From assembly GCF_030345795.1 (NCBI RefSeq), contig NZ_JAUALB010000001.1, positions 2,844,001-2,908,000 of the forward strand: DNA of 64,000 nucleotides. Reading direction: 5' to 3'. Position numbers and translations under genes: made by a program. The stretch comes from Micromonospora sp. WMMA1363. Its GTDB lineage: Bacteria > Actinomycetota > Actinomycetes > Mycobacteriales > Micromonosporaceae. Shown here piece after piece: positions 1 through 6,709 of the stretch. The notes below the pieces were generated by a model. That model saw nothing but the letters and a program-made list of their open reading frames with translations, was not told the DNA's origin and made no database searches. How positions within the stretch are numbered: position 1 is the first letter of the stretch; every line of letters begins with the position of its first letter.

Positions 1-429
1 GATCGCGTCGACGACCCGCTCGCAGACCATGGGGTCGAGCTGCTGCGCCGTCTCCTCGACGGCACGCGCGTCGTTGAAGGCGATGGTGGCGATGATCTGC
101 GCGAGGTCCGCGTCGGGCGGGATGTCGCCGCCGACGACACGGGCGTCCGGCGGCTCGACCCGGCGGGCGGCCTCGGCCGCGAGCCGGATTCGCAGTTGGG
201 GATAGCCGTCCAGACCGACGGAGCGGCAGAACCGGATGACGGTCGCCTCCGAGGTCTCGGCGGCGGTGGCGAGGTCGGTGATCGTTCGGCGCGCCGCGTC
301 GGCCGGGTCCGACACCACCAGCCGGGCGACCCGCTGCTCGGCGGGGGACAGCGACGGCAGGAGCCCACTGATGTGGACGATCAGCCCACCAGGCTCGTGA
401 CTTGCAGAACCCTTCGGGCTTTTCGCCAC
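1..429 (-). CDS. RpiR/MurR-family transcriptional regulator (3' end outside window)
   Basis: The visible 143 residues are the N-terminal helix-turn-helix domain of an RpiR-type regulator. It begins VAKSPKGSASHEPGG and continues with LPSLSPAEQRVARLVVSDP, ITDLATAAETSEATVIRFC and a RSVGLDGYPQLRIRLA segment, the standard RpiR HTH layout. The SIS phosphosugar-sensing domain that normally follows lies beyond the window edge. Such proteins repress or activate genes for amino-sugar or sugar-phosphate use. I chose the GTG at 429 because the conserved domain starts soon after it. An imperfect inverted repeat just upstream (434-449) could be an autoregulatory site. The effector cannot be told from this fragment. 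Confidence 0.85.
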   Translation of the reverse strand, partial: MAKSPKGSASHEPGGLIVHISGLLPSLSPAEQRVARLVVSDPADAARRTITDLATAAETSEATVIRFCRSVGLDGYPQLRIRLAAEAARRVEPPDARVVGGDIPPDADLAQIIATIAFNDARAVEETAQQLDPMVCERVVDAI

Positions 430-433
430 AGGC

Positions 434-449
434 GGAACTTACTTTCAGG
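434..449. promoter_or_regulatory. imperfect inverted repeat, possible RpiR operator
   Basis: GGAACTTACTTTCAGG lies directly before the start codon of the RpiR-type gene. Its GAA..TTA..TTC arrangement is an imperfect palindrome. Position and symmetry suggest autoregulation, but the specific recognition sequence is an inference. Confidence 0.3.
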
Positions 450-742
450 AGGCCTGGGCGTCAACCGTCCCGACCGGAGTGGGAGCCCGGCCGGGTCCGG
501 GCTCGCCGACACCGGGCGACCGTCGCCCACACCCGGGACCGCCCGCACGACCGAACCGGGGCCCGCCCGGGGCGCCACCCAGACCAACGGAGGGTCGCCC
601 GGTTCACGGGATCCAGATTCAGCCACGTCCATGCGTCGGGGCGCGCCACGCCAGGCGGCAGGGCGGATGTCAGTTCATCCGATCGGGTGCGCATTGCCGC
701 ATGTCGTCATGGCGTCACACGAACCACTCATACGATCTTTTC
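450..742. other. intergenic region between divergent genes
   Basis: About 290 bases separate the divergent regulator and amidase-like genes. Open frames run through it in several directions, but none has a ribosome site or recognisable protein content. It presumably carries both promoters. The stretch just before 743 is noticeably less GC-rich than its surroundings (for example catacgatcttttc). Confidence 0.5.
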
Positions 743-2092
743 ATGAAGATGCTTCGCAAAGCTGTCAAGCACACGCTCGTCTCGTCTGTTCTCGTGGCGA
801 CGGTCTCCGTGACGGGCATACCTGCCCACGCGAATGCGGATCCTTCTCCGCCGACCGACAAATCGTCTGGTGTCCCTGAATGCCCGCCGACACTCGAATG
901 CGACTTCATTCCGGCCGCGTACGCCAAGACCGGTCCGGGGCCCATGGATTACGGCAACTACGACCTGGGTAACCGTCCACGCAATTTGAAGATCAAATAC
1001 ATTGTTTTCGACGACATGTACGGATCGTACGCCGAATCTATTAGAAGGTTCAGGGACCCCACGATCGAGGTGAGCAGCCACTACATGGTTCGGGCCAGCG
1101 ACGGGCACGTCACGCAAATGGTCCGGACCAAGGATGTCGCCTGGGAAGTCGGCAACTGGTACACGAACATGCACGCGATCAGCATCCAGAACGAGGGCAG
1201 CGCCACCGAAGGCGGGTTCACCGAAGCCCAGTACCGCACCTCCGCCGCCCTTGTCCGCTACCTGGCACACAGGTTCGATATCCCGCTCGACCGCGAGCAC
1301 ATCATCGGCCACGACGGCGTACCACCCCCGATCCCGGAGGACACCGCCGGCATGCAGATCGGGCCGGGACCGTACTGGAACTGGGAACGCCTCTTCAGGT
1401 TGCTGCGCGCCCCGATCGTGTCCTCACCCCGACGCGACGGCGGGCTCGTCACCATCAACCCCAGGTTCGCCACGAACAGGCCAGTCCTCACCGACTGCTC
1501 CAGCGGCACCTGCGTCAAGCTGCCGCGCCAGGGAGCCAACTTCGTCTACCTGCACACCGCGCCTTCCAGCACCGCGCCACTGCTGTCCGACCCCGCCCTA
1601 CACCCGCACGGATCCCCCGGCACGACAGAGGTCAGCGACTGGGGAGACAAAGCCGTGACCGGACAACAGTTCGCCGTCCACAAACGCGTCGGCGACTGGA
1701 TCGGAATCTGGTATGCCGGCCAAGTCGGCTGGTTCCGCGACCCGGAACGCAAACCGACCGCCGTCGCCACCTGCGGACTCGTCGTCTCGCCACGCGAAGG
1801 CCAGAACAGCATCCCCGTCTACGGCAGGCCGTTCCCCGAGAAAGCCGCCTACCGAGACACCGGCGTATACCCCCAGCCACTCGTTCCCCTGCAATACCTC
1901 ATCACCGCGGGACAGCGCTACGCGATGGACCCCACCCGCGTACCCACCGACTACTACGCCACGGCATTCGGCAGCACCGGCACCGTCGTCACGGGACGCA
2001 TCCGCTACCACCAGATCTGGTTCAACCACCGCCAGGCTTTCGTCCGCGCCACGGACGTCACCATCACCGACACCTGCCGACGAGACGCATGA
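743..2092 (+). CDS. secreted N-acetylmuramoyl-L-alanine amidase-fold protein, probably inactive
   Basis: This is a 449-residue exported protein with a signal peptide at about residues 1-32 (KAVKH, hydrophobic core, then AHANA). Residues 85-220 have the Amidase_2/PGRP fold of peptidoglycan amidases (SSHYMVRASDGHVTQMV, NWYTNMHAISIQNEG, HIIGHDGVPPP, GPGPYWNW). The C-terminal 220 residues resemble the two SH3-like wall-binding segments of actinobacterial homologues (RQGANFVYLHTAPSS, GDWIGIWYAGQVGWF). Key positions are changed: Asp90 replaces the first zinc His of IVIHDTE, Glu135 replaces His of WHAGNW, Gln149 replaces the catalytic Glu of IGIEHEG, and Gly207 replaces the Asp of DPGPYW. His190 remains. 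Hydrolysis therefore looks unlikely, while peptidoglycan binding remains plausible. I started at 743 because the signal peptide begins there. A strong terminator follows. Confidence 0.85.
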   Translation: MKMLRKAVKHTLVSSVLVATVSVTGIPAHANADPSPPTDKSSGVPECPPTLECDFIPAAYAKTGPGPMDYGNYDLGNRPRNLKIKYIVFDDMYGSYAESIRRFRDPTIEVSSHYMVRASDGHVTQMVRTKDVAWEVGNWYTNMHAISIQNEGSATEGGFTEAQYRTSAALVRYLAHRFDIPLDREHIIGHDGVPPPIPEDTAGMQIGPGPYWNWERLFRLLRAPIVSSPRRDGGLVTINPRFATNRPVLTDCSSGTCVKLPRQGANFVYLHTAPSSTAPLLSDPALHPHGSPGTTEVSDWGDKAVTGQQFAVHKRVGDWIGIWYAGQVGWFRDPERKPTAVATCGLVVSPREGQNSIPVYGRPFPEKAAYRDTGVYPQPLVPLQYLITAGQRYAMDPTRVPTDYYATAFGSTGTVVTGRIRYHQIWFNHRQAFVRATDVTITDTCRRDA

Positions 2093-2107
2093 CAGATCAC
2101 CCGAAAT

Positions 2108-2152
2108 GAAGGGATCGCCGGGGAAGGAACACCCTTCCCCGGCGATCCCTTC
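2108..2152 (+). terminator. strong hairpin terminator after the amidase-like gene
   Basis: A perfect 20-bp stem (2108-2127 with 2133-2152) with a 5-nt loop AACAC follows the stop codon at 2092 by 16 bases. There is no T-run, as is usual in high-GC actinobacteria. Confidence 0.9.
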
Positions 2153-2348
2153 ACCGTGTCGCGACCGAGTGCGCCACCGGCCCAGGTACGACCACCTCCA
2201 CCACGAGGCCGACCCGGGGCTGTCCGACCGGCCGGTCGTCCTCGCCCGGCAGCCGGCAATCCCCACCGACGCGTAGCCACGGAGGCCGGACGGGCGCCGA
2301 TCCGACGCCCACGGCCGGCCCGGGCCGCCGGAGCCCGGGGCACGGCGC

Positions 2349-2354
2349 TAGCGT
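2349..2354 (+). promoter_or_regulatory. -10 box TAGCGT of a leaderless promoter (SDR gene)
   Basis: TAGCGT sits 7 nt before the ATG at 2362 and no Shine-Dalgarno sequence is present. This matches the leaderless arrangement common in actinobacteria and seen repeatedly in this window. Confidence 0.55.
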
Positions 2355-2361
2355 GTGCCCC

Positions 2362-3054
2362 ATGGCGGATCGAAGTGTGTTGGTCACCGGAGGAACGGGC
2401 GCACTCGGCGAGGCGGTTACCGCCGCCTTCGTCGCGGCGGGGTGGCGGGTGGTCGTACCGTCCCGGGAGCGCCAGCCCGGGGCGACGTCTCCCGCCGACG
2501 ACGTCGTCCGACTGACAGCGGACCTGGCCGACCCGGCGGAGACGCGGCACGCGGTCGAGGCCGCGGCCGGCGACGCGGGTGCGCCGCTGCGGGCGGTGGT
2601 CAACCTCGTCGGCGGATTCGCCGCCGGCGGCCGGGTGCACGAGACCCCGGTGGCGGAGCTGGAGCGCATGCTCACGCTCAACCTCCGGCCGACCTGGCTG
2701 GTCACCGGGACCGCCCTGCCGCACCTGGTGGCTGCCGGCGGCGGCGCGGTGGTCTGCGTCTCGTCCCGGGCGGCGGTCGCCCCGTTCGCCGGCGCGGCGG
2801 CCTACGCCACCGCGAAGGCGGCGGTACTCGCCTTCGCCAACGCGGTCGCGCTGGAGTACCGAATGGACGGGGTACGGTGCAACACCGTCCTACCGAGTGT
2901 CATCGACACACCGGCCAACCGAGGCGGCCAGCCCGACGCGGATCACTCCCGCTGGGTTGCCCCGGCCGAGATCGCCCCGGTCGTCCGGTTCCTCGCCTCC
3001 CCGGAATCCGCACCCACCAGCGGCGCCAGCATTCCGGTGTACGGACGCGCCTGA
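2362..3054 (+). CDS. SDR-family oxidoreductase
   Basis: A 230-residue short-chain dehydrogenase/reductase with a Rossmann fold. The cofactor loop VTGGTGALGEAV is near the N-terminus, the NLVGG segment stands in place of NNAG, and the catalytic Ser (VSSRAAVAPF) and YATAK motifs are present. LEYRMDGVRCNTVLPSVIDTP is the usual substrate-loop region. Enzymes of this type reduce ketones or oxidise alcohols with NAD(P)H, and the substrate cannot be deduced. The ATG at 2362 is preferred over the GTG at 2353 because it lies at the expected distance from the -10 box TAGCGT, implying a leaderless transcript. The gene stands alone and converges on the kinase gene that ends at 3076. Confidence 0.9.
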   Translation: MADRSVLVTGGTGALGEAVTAAFVAAGWRVVVPSRERQPGATSPADDVVRLTADLADPAETRHAVEAAAGDAGAPLRAVVNLVGGFAAGGRVHETPVAELERMLTLNLRPTWLVTGTALPHLVAAGGGAVVCVSSRAAVAPFAGAAAYATAKAAVLAFANAVALEYRMDGVRCNTVLPSVIDTPANRGGQPDADHSRWVAPAEIAPVVRFLASPESAPTSGASIPVYGRA

Positions 3055-3075
3055 GCCGCCGGCCACAACGCCGCC

Positions 3076-3834
3076 TCAGGTTCGCACCGGCACCCGCTCG
3101 CCGTCCGCCGTCCGCGCCGCCGCCGGCGCGGAGGGCGGGACCCGGTGGGCCGGAAGCGGCGCGGACGGCGGGACCGGGTGGACCGACGGCGGCCGGTCGG
3201 TGGCCGCCAGCCAGCCGTCGAGGTGCGCCCGGATCTGCCGGCTCAGCTCCTCGGCCGGTCGGCCAGCGTCCACCACGACGAACGTGTGGCACTCCGGCAG
3301 CGTCCGGTACGCGTGGTCGGCCGCGGTCAGATACCGCATGCTCTCGTGGTCGGTGCCGCGCCGCTCGATCCGCCGGTACGCCTCGGCCGGATTCACGGCC
3401 AGCAGGAACGTCACCTGCGGCCGGGGGAACGGCCGGTAGCCGAGGCGGGCCAGCCACTCCCAGCGCCGCCCGCCGTGCGCCCGGATACTCGCGTACTGGC
3501 AGGCGGAGTAGCGGTCCATCACCGCGACCCGGCCGGTGAGCAGGCTGCTGGCCAGGGCGGCGGCGATGGCCAGCCAACGCAGCACCGACTCCGCGATCAG
3601 CAAACCGGACCGCCCGAGGAGGCGCTGGGCGTCCGAGCGGCCCAGCCGCTGGGCCACCCGTCCCAGGAAACGGCGACCGCCGGCGTTGCGGTGGTAGGTG
3701 GCGGGACAGCCCGCCGCGGTCAACGCGTCGGCGAGCCGGTGGGCCTGCGTCGTCTTACCCGAGCCGTCGATGCCGATCAGGGCGACGGTACGCAGGCGGG
3801 CCCGGCCGCGCCGTGCCTCCTTCGATCTAGCCAC
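3076..3834 (-). CDS. thymidylate kinase-like P-loop nucleotide kinase
   Basis: 252 residues. The Walker A loop GIDGSGKTTQ is near residue 20, followed by a DRYSACQYAS segment matching the DR(Y/F) signature of dTMP kinases, and a lid-like RIERRGTDHES region. The family transfers phosphate from ATP to nucleoside monophosphates, but divergent actinobacterial members are of uncertain substrate, so dTMP specificity is not assured. The last 45 residues are Pro/Ala-rich and probably disordered. The GTG start at 3834 is preceded 7 nt upstream by TATCCT (3842-3847, minus strand) without a Shine-Dalgarno site, indicating a leaderless mRNA. It is convergent with the SDR gene, 21 nt away. Confidence 0.75.
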   Translation of the reverse strand: MARSKEARRGRARLRTVALIGIDGSGKTTQAHRLADALTAAGCPATYHRNAGGRRFLGRVAQRLGRSDAQRLLGRSGLLIAESVLRWLAIAAALASSLLTGRVAVMDRYSACQYASIRAHGGRRWEWLARLGYRPFPRPQVTFLLAVNPAEAYRRIERRGTDHESMRYLTAADHAYRTLPECHTFVVVDAGRPAEELSRQIRAHLDGWLAATDRPPSVHPVPPSAPLPAHRVPPSAPAAARTADGERVPVRT

Positions 3835-3989
3835 CCTGCCCAGGATATCTGACGCGCGCTCACCGCGTGAGAACTATGTCCGCTTTGGTGATGATTGGCG
3901 GTTACCCGCGCGCCTGCCAGGTGTGGCCGGCCGCGCTGCCGGGTACGCGACTCCGACGCTTCCCCCTGACACCACGACGGGAGATCCAG

Positions 3990-4574
3990 ATGGCCGAGCG
4001 CGGGGACCGGACCCTGGTGCACACCTTGAAGAAGGTCGCCGCCGTGCTCAAGCAGGAAGAGATCCCCTTCGCGCTCGTCGGCAGCTTCGCGGTGTACGCC
4101 CACGGCGGCCACTCCAGCGAGCACGACGTCGACTTCCTCATCCGCGAGGTCGACGTCGACCGCGCCCTGGCGGCACTGGTGACGGCCGGGTTCACCGCCG
4201 AGCGCCCGCCGGAGGACTGGCTGGTCAAGGTCTTCGACGACGACCGGATGGTGGACCTGATCCACCGCCCCATCGAGACCCCGGTCACCGACGAGACGTT
4301 CGTCGACACGGTGGTACGCCCGGTCGACGCGATCCACATGCCGGTGCTCTCGGCGACCCAGTTGATGGTGCACAGGCTGCTCAGCTTCTCCCAACACTAC
4401 TGCGACTTCGCCCGGGGCCTGCCGTTGGCCCGCTCCTTGCGGGAGCAGATCGACTGGGAACGGGTACGCAAGGAGACGCAGCACTCGCCGTACGCGAAGG
4501 CGTTCCTGGTGCTGCTGGACCGGCTGGACGTGGTGCCGTACTCCGGCACCCCCGAGGAGGAGGGGACAGGGTGA
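3990..4574 (+). CDS. nucleotidyltransferase-fold protein
   Basis: 194 residues. GSFAVYAHGGHSSEHDVDFLI is close to the N-terminus: Gly-Ser, then an Asp-x-Asp pair, is the metal-binding signature of the DNA polymerase beta-like nucleotidyltransferase fold. The rest (WLVKVFDDDRMVDLIHRP) resembles stand-alone sugar- or antitoxin-type NTases. The start at 3990 has an upstream GGGAGA; an in-frame ATG at 3867 would add 41 unconserved residues. Its stop overlaps the start of the BON-like gene, and the metallophosphoesterase follows, so these form one operon. No cognate toxin gene is adjacent. The substrate is unknown. Confidence 0.7.
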   Translation: MAERGDRTLVHTLKKVAAVLKQEEIPFALVGSFAVYAHGGHSSEHDVDFLIREVDVDRALAALVTAGFTAERPPEDWLVKVFDDDRMVDLIHRPIETPVTDETFVDTVVRPVDAIHMPVLSATQLMVHRLLSFSQHYCDFARGLPLARSLREQIDWERVRKETQHSPYAKAFLVLLDRLDVVPYSGTPEEEGTG

Positions 4575-4846
4575 CCGAGCATCACGACGACGTCGCGGGA
4601 CGACCCGACGGCTACCTGGAGGCTGCGGTCCACCGACTGCTGGCCGAACATCCCGACGTGGCCGAGCAGGGCATCACCGCGGTCCGCCGGAAAGATGGCC
4701 TCGTGCTGCACGGCGAGGTGGCGAGCCCACACCGGCGGGAGGAGATCCTGCGCCGGGTGACCGAGCTCTTCCCGGACGTGCCGATCACCAGCGACATCGC
4801 GGTGGTCCGCGCGCAGGCGCCCGCGCAGATCGAGCAGCTGCCCTGA
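4571..4846 (+). CDS. BON-like small protein
   Basis: A 91-residue protein starting with GTG inside the stop of the nucleotidyltransferase gene (GTGA overlap), so the two are translationally coupled. The core (AVRRKDGLVLHGEVASPHRREEILRRVTELFPD) resembles a BON-type alpha/beta fold with a positively charged helix. BON domains generally bind membranes or ligands. There is no signal peptide. Its conserved position between an NTase and a metallophosphoesterase suggests a shared function, which I cannot name. Confidence 0.6.
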   Translation: MTEHHDDVAGRPDGYLEAAVHRLLAEHPDVAEQGITAVRRKDGLVLHGEVASPHRREEILRRVTELFPDVPITSDIAVVRAQAPAQIEQLP

Positions 4847-4856
4847 GGGAGGCACG

Positions 4857-5630
4857 ATGATCCGGATCGCCGCGGTGGGCGACGTGCATCTGGACGAGGA
4901 CGTGGTCGGCCACTTCCGGCCGGCCCTGGAGGAGCTGCCTGACTGCGCCGACGTGCTGCTACTCGCGGGTGATCTGACCCGGCACGGCAGTGCGGCCGAG
5001 GCGCGCTGCGTGGCCCGGGAGTTCGGCGGCCTGGGCGTGCCGGTGATCACCGTGCTCGGCAACCACGAGTACCAGTGCGACCAGGTGCCGCAGGTGGTGC
5101 GGGCGCTGGAGGACGCCGGGATCACCGTGCTGGAGGGCACCAGCGTGGTGTTGGAGTGTGCGGGCGGCCGGCTCGGCGTCGCCGGGGTGAAGGGGTTCGG
5201 CGGCGGGTTCGCCGGTCGCTGCGCCAGTGACTTCGGCGAGCCGGAGATGAAGGCGCTCGTCCGGACCACCACGGAGAGCGCGGACGCGCTCGGCGCCGCG
5301 CTGCGTTCTCTCGACTGCGACCTACTGGTCGCGCTCACCCACTACTCGCCGGTGCCGGATACGCTGGCCGGCGAGCCGCTGGAGATCTACCCGTTCCTCG
5401 GCTGCTACCAGCTGGGCCTGGCGATCGACTCGGCGCCGACCGCCCTGGCTCTGCACGGGCACGCCCACCACGGAGCCGAGCGGGGGACCACACCCGGTGG
5501 GGTCCGCGTACGCAACGTGGCGCACCCGGTGATCAAGCAGGCGTACAGCGTCTTCCACCTGGGCGATCACCTTGACCAGGGTGAGGTTTCCCGGATCGAC
5601 GCCAAGGGTACTGGGCCACCATGGAGCTGA
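4857..5630 (+). CDS. calcineurin-like metallophosphoesterase
   Basis: 257 residues with the complete binuclear-metal signature: GDVH at residues 8-11, LLLAGDLTRHG near 40, GNHEY near 70, LTHYSPV near 166 and LHGHAHHG near 201. The family hydrolyses phosphomono- or diesters. The substrate is not deducible, and the intracellular location is inferred from the lack of a signal peptide. A GGGAGG ribosome site precedes the ATG. The gene lies 10 nt after the BON-like gene and its last ten bases overlap the start of the small membrane protein gene, so it is part of the same operon. Confidence 0.88.
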   Translation: MIRIAAVGDVHLDEDVVGHFRPALEELPDCADVLLLAGDLTRHGSAAEARCVAREFGGLGVPVITVLGNHEYQCDQVPQVVRALEDAGITVLEGTSVVLECAGGRLGVAGVKGFGGGFAGRCASDFGEPEMKALVRTTTESADALGAALRSLDCDLLVALTHYSPVPDTLAGEPLEIYPFLGCYQLGLAIDSAPTALALHGHAHHGAERGTTPGGVRVRNVAHPVIKQAYSVFHLGDHLDQGEVSRIDAKGTGPPWS

Positions 5631-5764
5631 TTCTCTGGATCCTCGCGGTCATCTTGGTGGTCGCCGGCATTCTCGCGCTGTTCCGGCGGCAGATTCTCTG
5701 GGGCATCGTCCTCATCGTCGTCGGCCTGCTGGTCGGCCCCGGCGGTGTCCGCATCGTGAGCTGA
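5621..5764 (+). CDS. GPGG-motif small membrane protein
   Basis: A 47-residue ORF that starts inside the end of the metallophosphoesterase gene. It has two hydrophobic helices (LILWILAVILVVAGILAL and ILWGIVLIVVGLLV) separated by the basic turn FRRQ, and ends GPGGVRIVS. The GPGG motif after the second helix defines a small actinobacterial membrane-protein family of unknown function. The 10-nt overlap implies translational coupling. The compact two-helix hairpin and the conserved tail make chance occurrence unlikely. Confidence 0.75.
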   Translation: MELILWILAVILVVAGILALFRRQILWGIVLIVVGLLVGPGGVRIVS

Positions 5765-5820
5765 CCTGACGGCTCGACGCCGCGTCACGCGCGAGCCGAG
5801 ACCACCACCCGAGGGACCCC

Positions 5821-5880
5821 GGGTCGTCGCCACCGAAGCTCCGTCGTCTCCCGACCGGAGCCGACCGGGGGCGACGACCC
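5821..5880. other. long-loop inverted repeat upstream of tspO
   Basis: GGGTCGTCGCC at 5821-5831 is repeated in reverse complement at 5870-5880, leaving a 38-nt interior. It lies in the 185-bp gap between the small membrane protein gene and tspO. It could act as a terminator or leader structure, and nothing in the sequence decides which. Confidence 0.35.
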
Positions 5881-5949
5881 CGGTGCCGAGCCCCGTCCGA
5901 GGTCGTCGACGTCCGGGGCGGTTCCACCCAGCGAGGAGATGTCTCGACC

Positions 5950-6444
5950 ATGGAGACTTCGCGGCGCGTCCGGCGGGCCGGCGGCACGCGACAGTGGTGG
6001 GCACTGCTCGGCTTCGGTGCGGCCGTCTTCGTCGCCGCTGCGATCGGCGCGCTGGGCGTCCGCGGCACCGCCGCCGAGTACGCCAGCCTCACCCAGCCTT
6101 CCTGGGCACCGCCGCCGGAGCTGTTCGGGCCGGTCTGGACGATGCTCTACACCATGATCGCGGTGGCCGGCTGGCTGGTGTGGCGCCGCACCGGCTTCGG
6201 GCCGGCCGTCTGGGCCTGGTCCGCACAACTCGGGCTCAACGCGATCTGGACTCCCCTGTTCTTCGGCGCCGGACGGTACGGTCTGGCGTTCGCCGAGATC
6301 CTGCTCCTGTGGCTGGCGATCGGCGTGGCGGTCGTCAGTTGCTGGCTGATCTCCCGGGCCGCCGCGGCGCTGCTGCTCCCCTACTGGGCCTGGGTCACCT
6401 TCGCCGCCGCGCTCAACTACTCGATCTGGCGGCTGAACAGCTGA
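5950..6444 (+). CDS. tspO: TspO/MBR-family membrane protein
   Basis: 164 residues with five predicted transmembrane helices and the Trp- and Pro-rich TspO signature: SWAPPPELFGPVWTMLYTMIAVAGWLVWR, then WSAQLGLNAIWTPLFF and LPYWAWVTFAAALNYSIWRLN. TspO proteins bind porphyrins and related ligands in the membrane and are linked to oxidative stress and tetrapyrrole homeostasis. A GAGGAGATG-type ribosome site lies before the ATG at 5950. The gene seems monocistronic; a short CCCCC/GGGGG hairpin follows its stop. Confidence 0.93.
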   Translation: METSRRVRRAGGTRQWWALLGFGAAVFVAAAIGALGVRGTAAEYASLTQPSWAPPPELFGPVWTMLYTMIAVAGWLVWRRTGFGPAVWAWSAQLGLNAIWTPLFFGAGRYGLAFAEILLLWLAIGVAVVSCWLISRAAAALLLPYWAWVTFAAALNYSIWRLNS

Positions 6445-6620
6445 CCCCCGAGGGGGACTGAACGCAACCGGTGCCGAGAAGCCTCGGTGGACATCGCGCC
6501 GGCAGATGGGCGCTGCCAGGCCGAGGAAATCCCCAACGGACCCGGCCCGACCAGGCCGTCCAGGGACGACCATGTGTCCAGATCGTTACTCGGTCGTGTC
6601 CCTTCCAGGGTGGACCACCT

Positions 6621-6642
6621 CACATGCAAGCGCTTACATGTG
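6621..6642. promoter_or_regulatory. LacI-family operator before the alpha-glucoside operon
   Basis: A 22-bp near-perfect palindrome with CACATG and CATGTG arms around the core AAGCGCTT. Only one symmetric pair mismatches. The AAGCGCTT core is typical of LacI/GalR-type operators. It lies 68 bp before the start of the binding-protein gene. No LacI-type regulator is encoded in this window, so the repressor must be elsewhere. Confidence 0.75.
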
Positions 6643-6709
6643 GGCACGCCCATCGGACCGGCGCCCGGCCCGTCGTCCTAACCGCGCGCCGGCAAGGAAG
6701 GAGGACGGC

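Noticed and set aside
479..742. Earlier start of the amidase-like gene
   Set aside because: The added 88 residues are Pro/Arg-rich and would place the signal peptide inside the protein.
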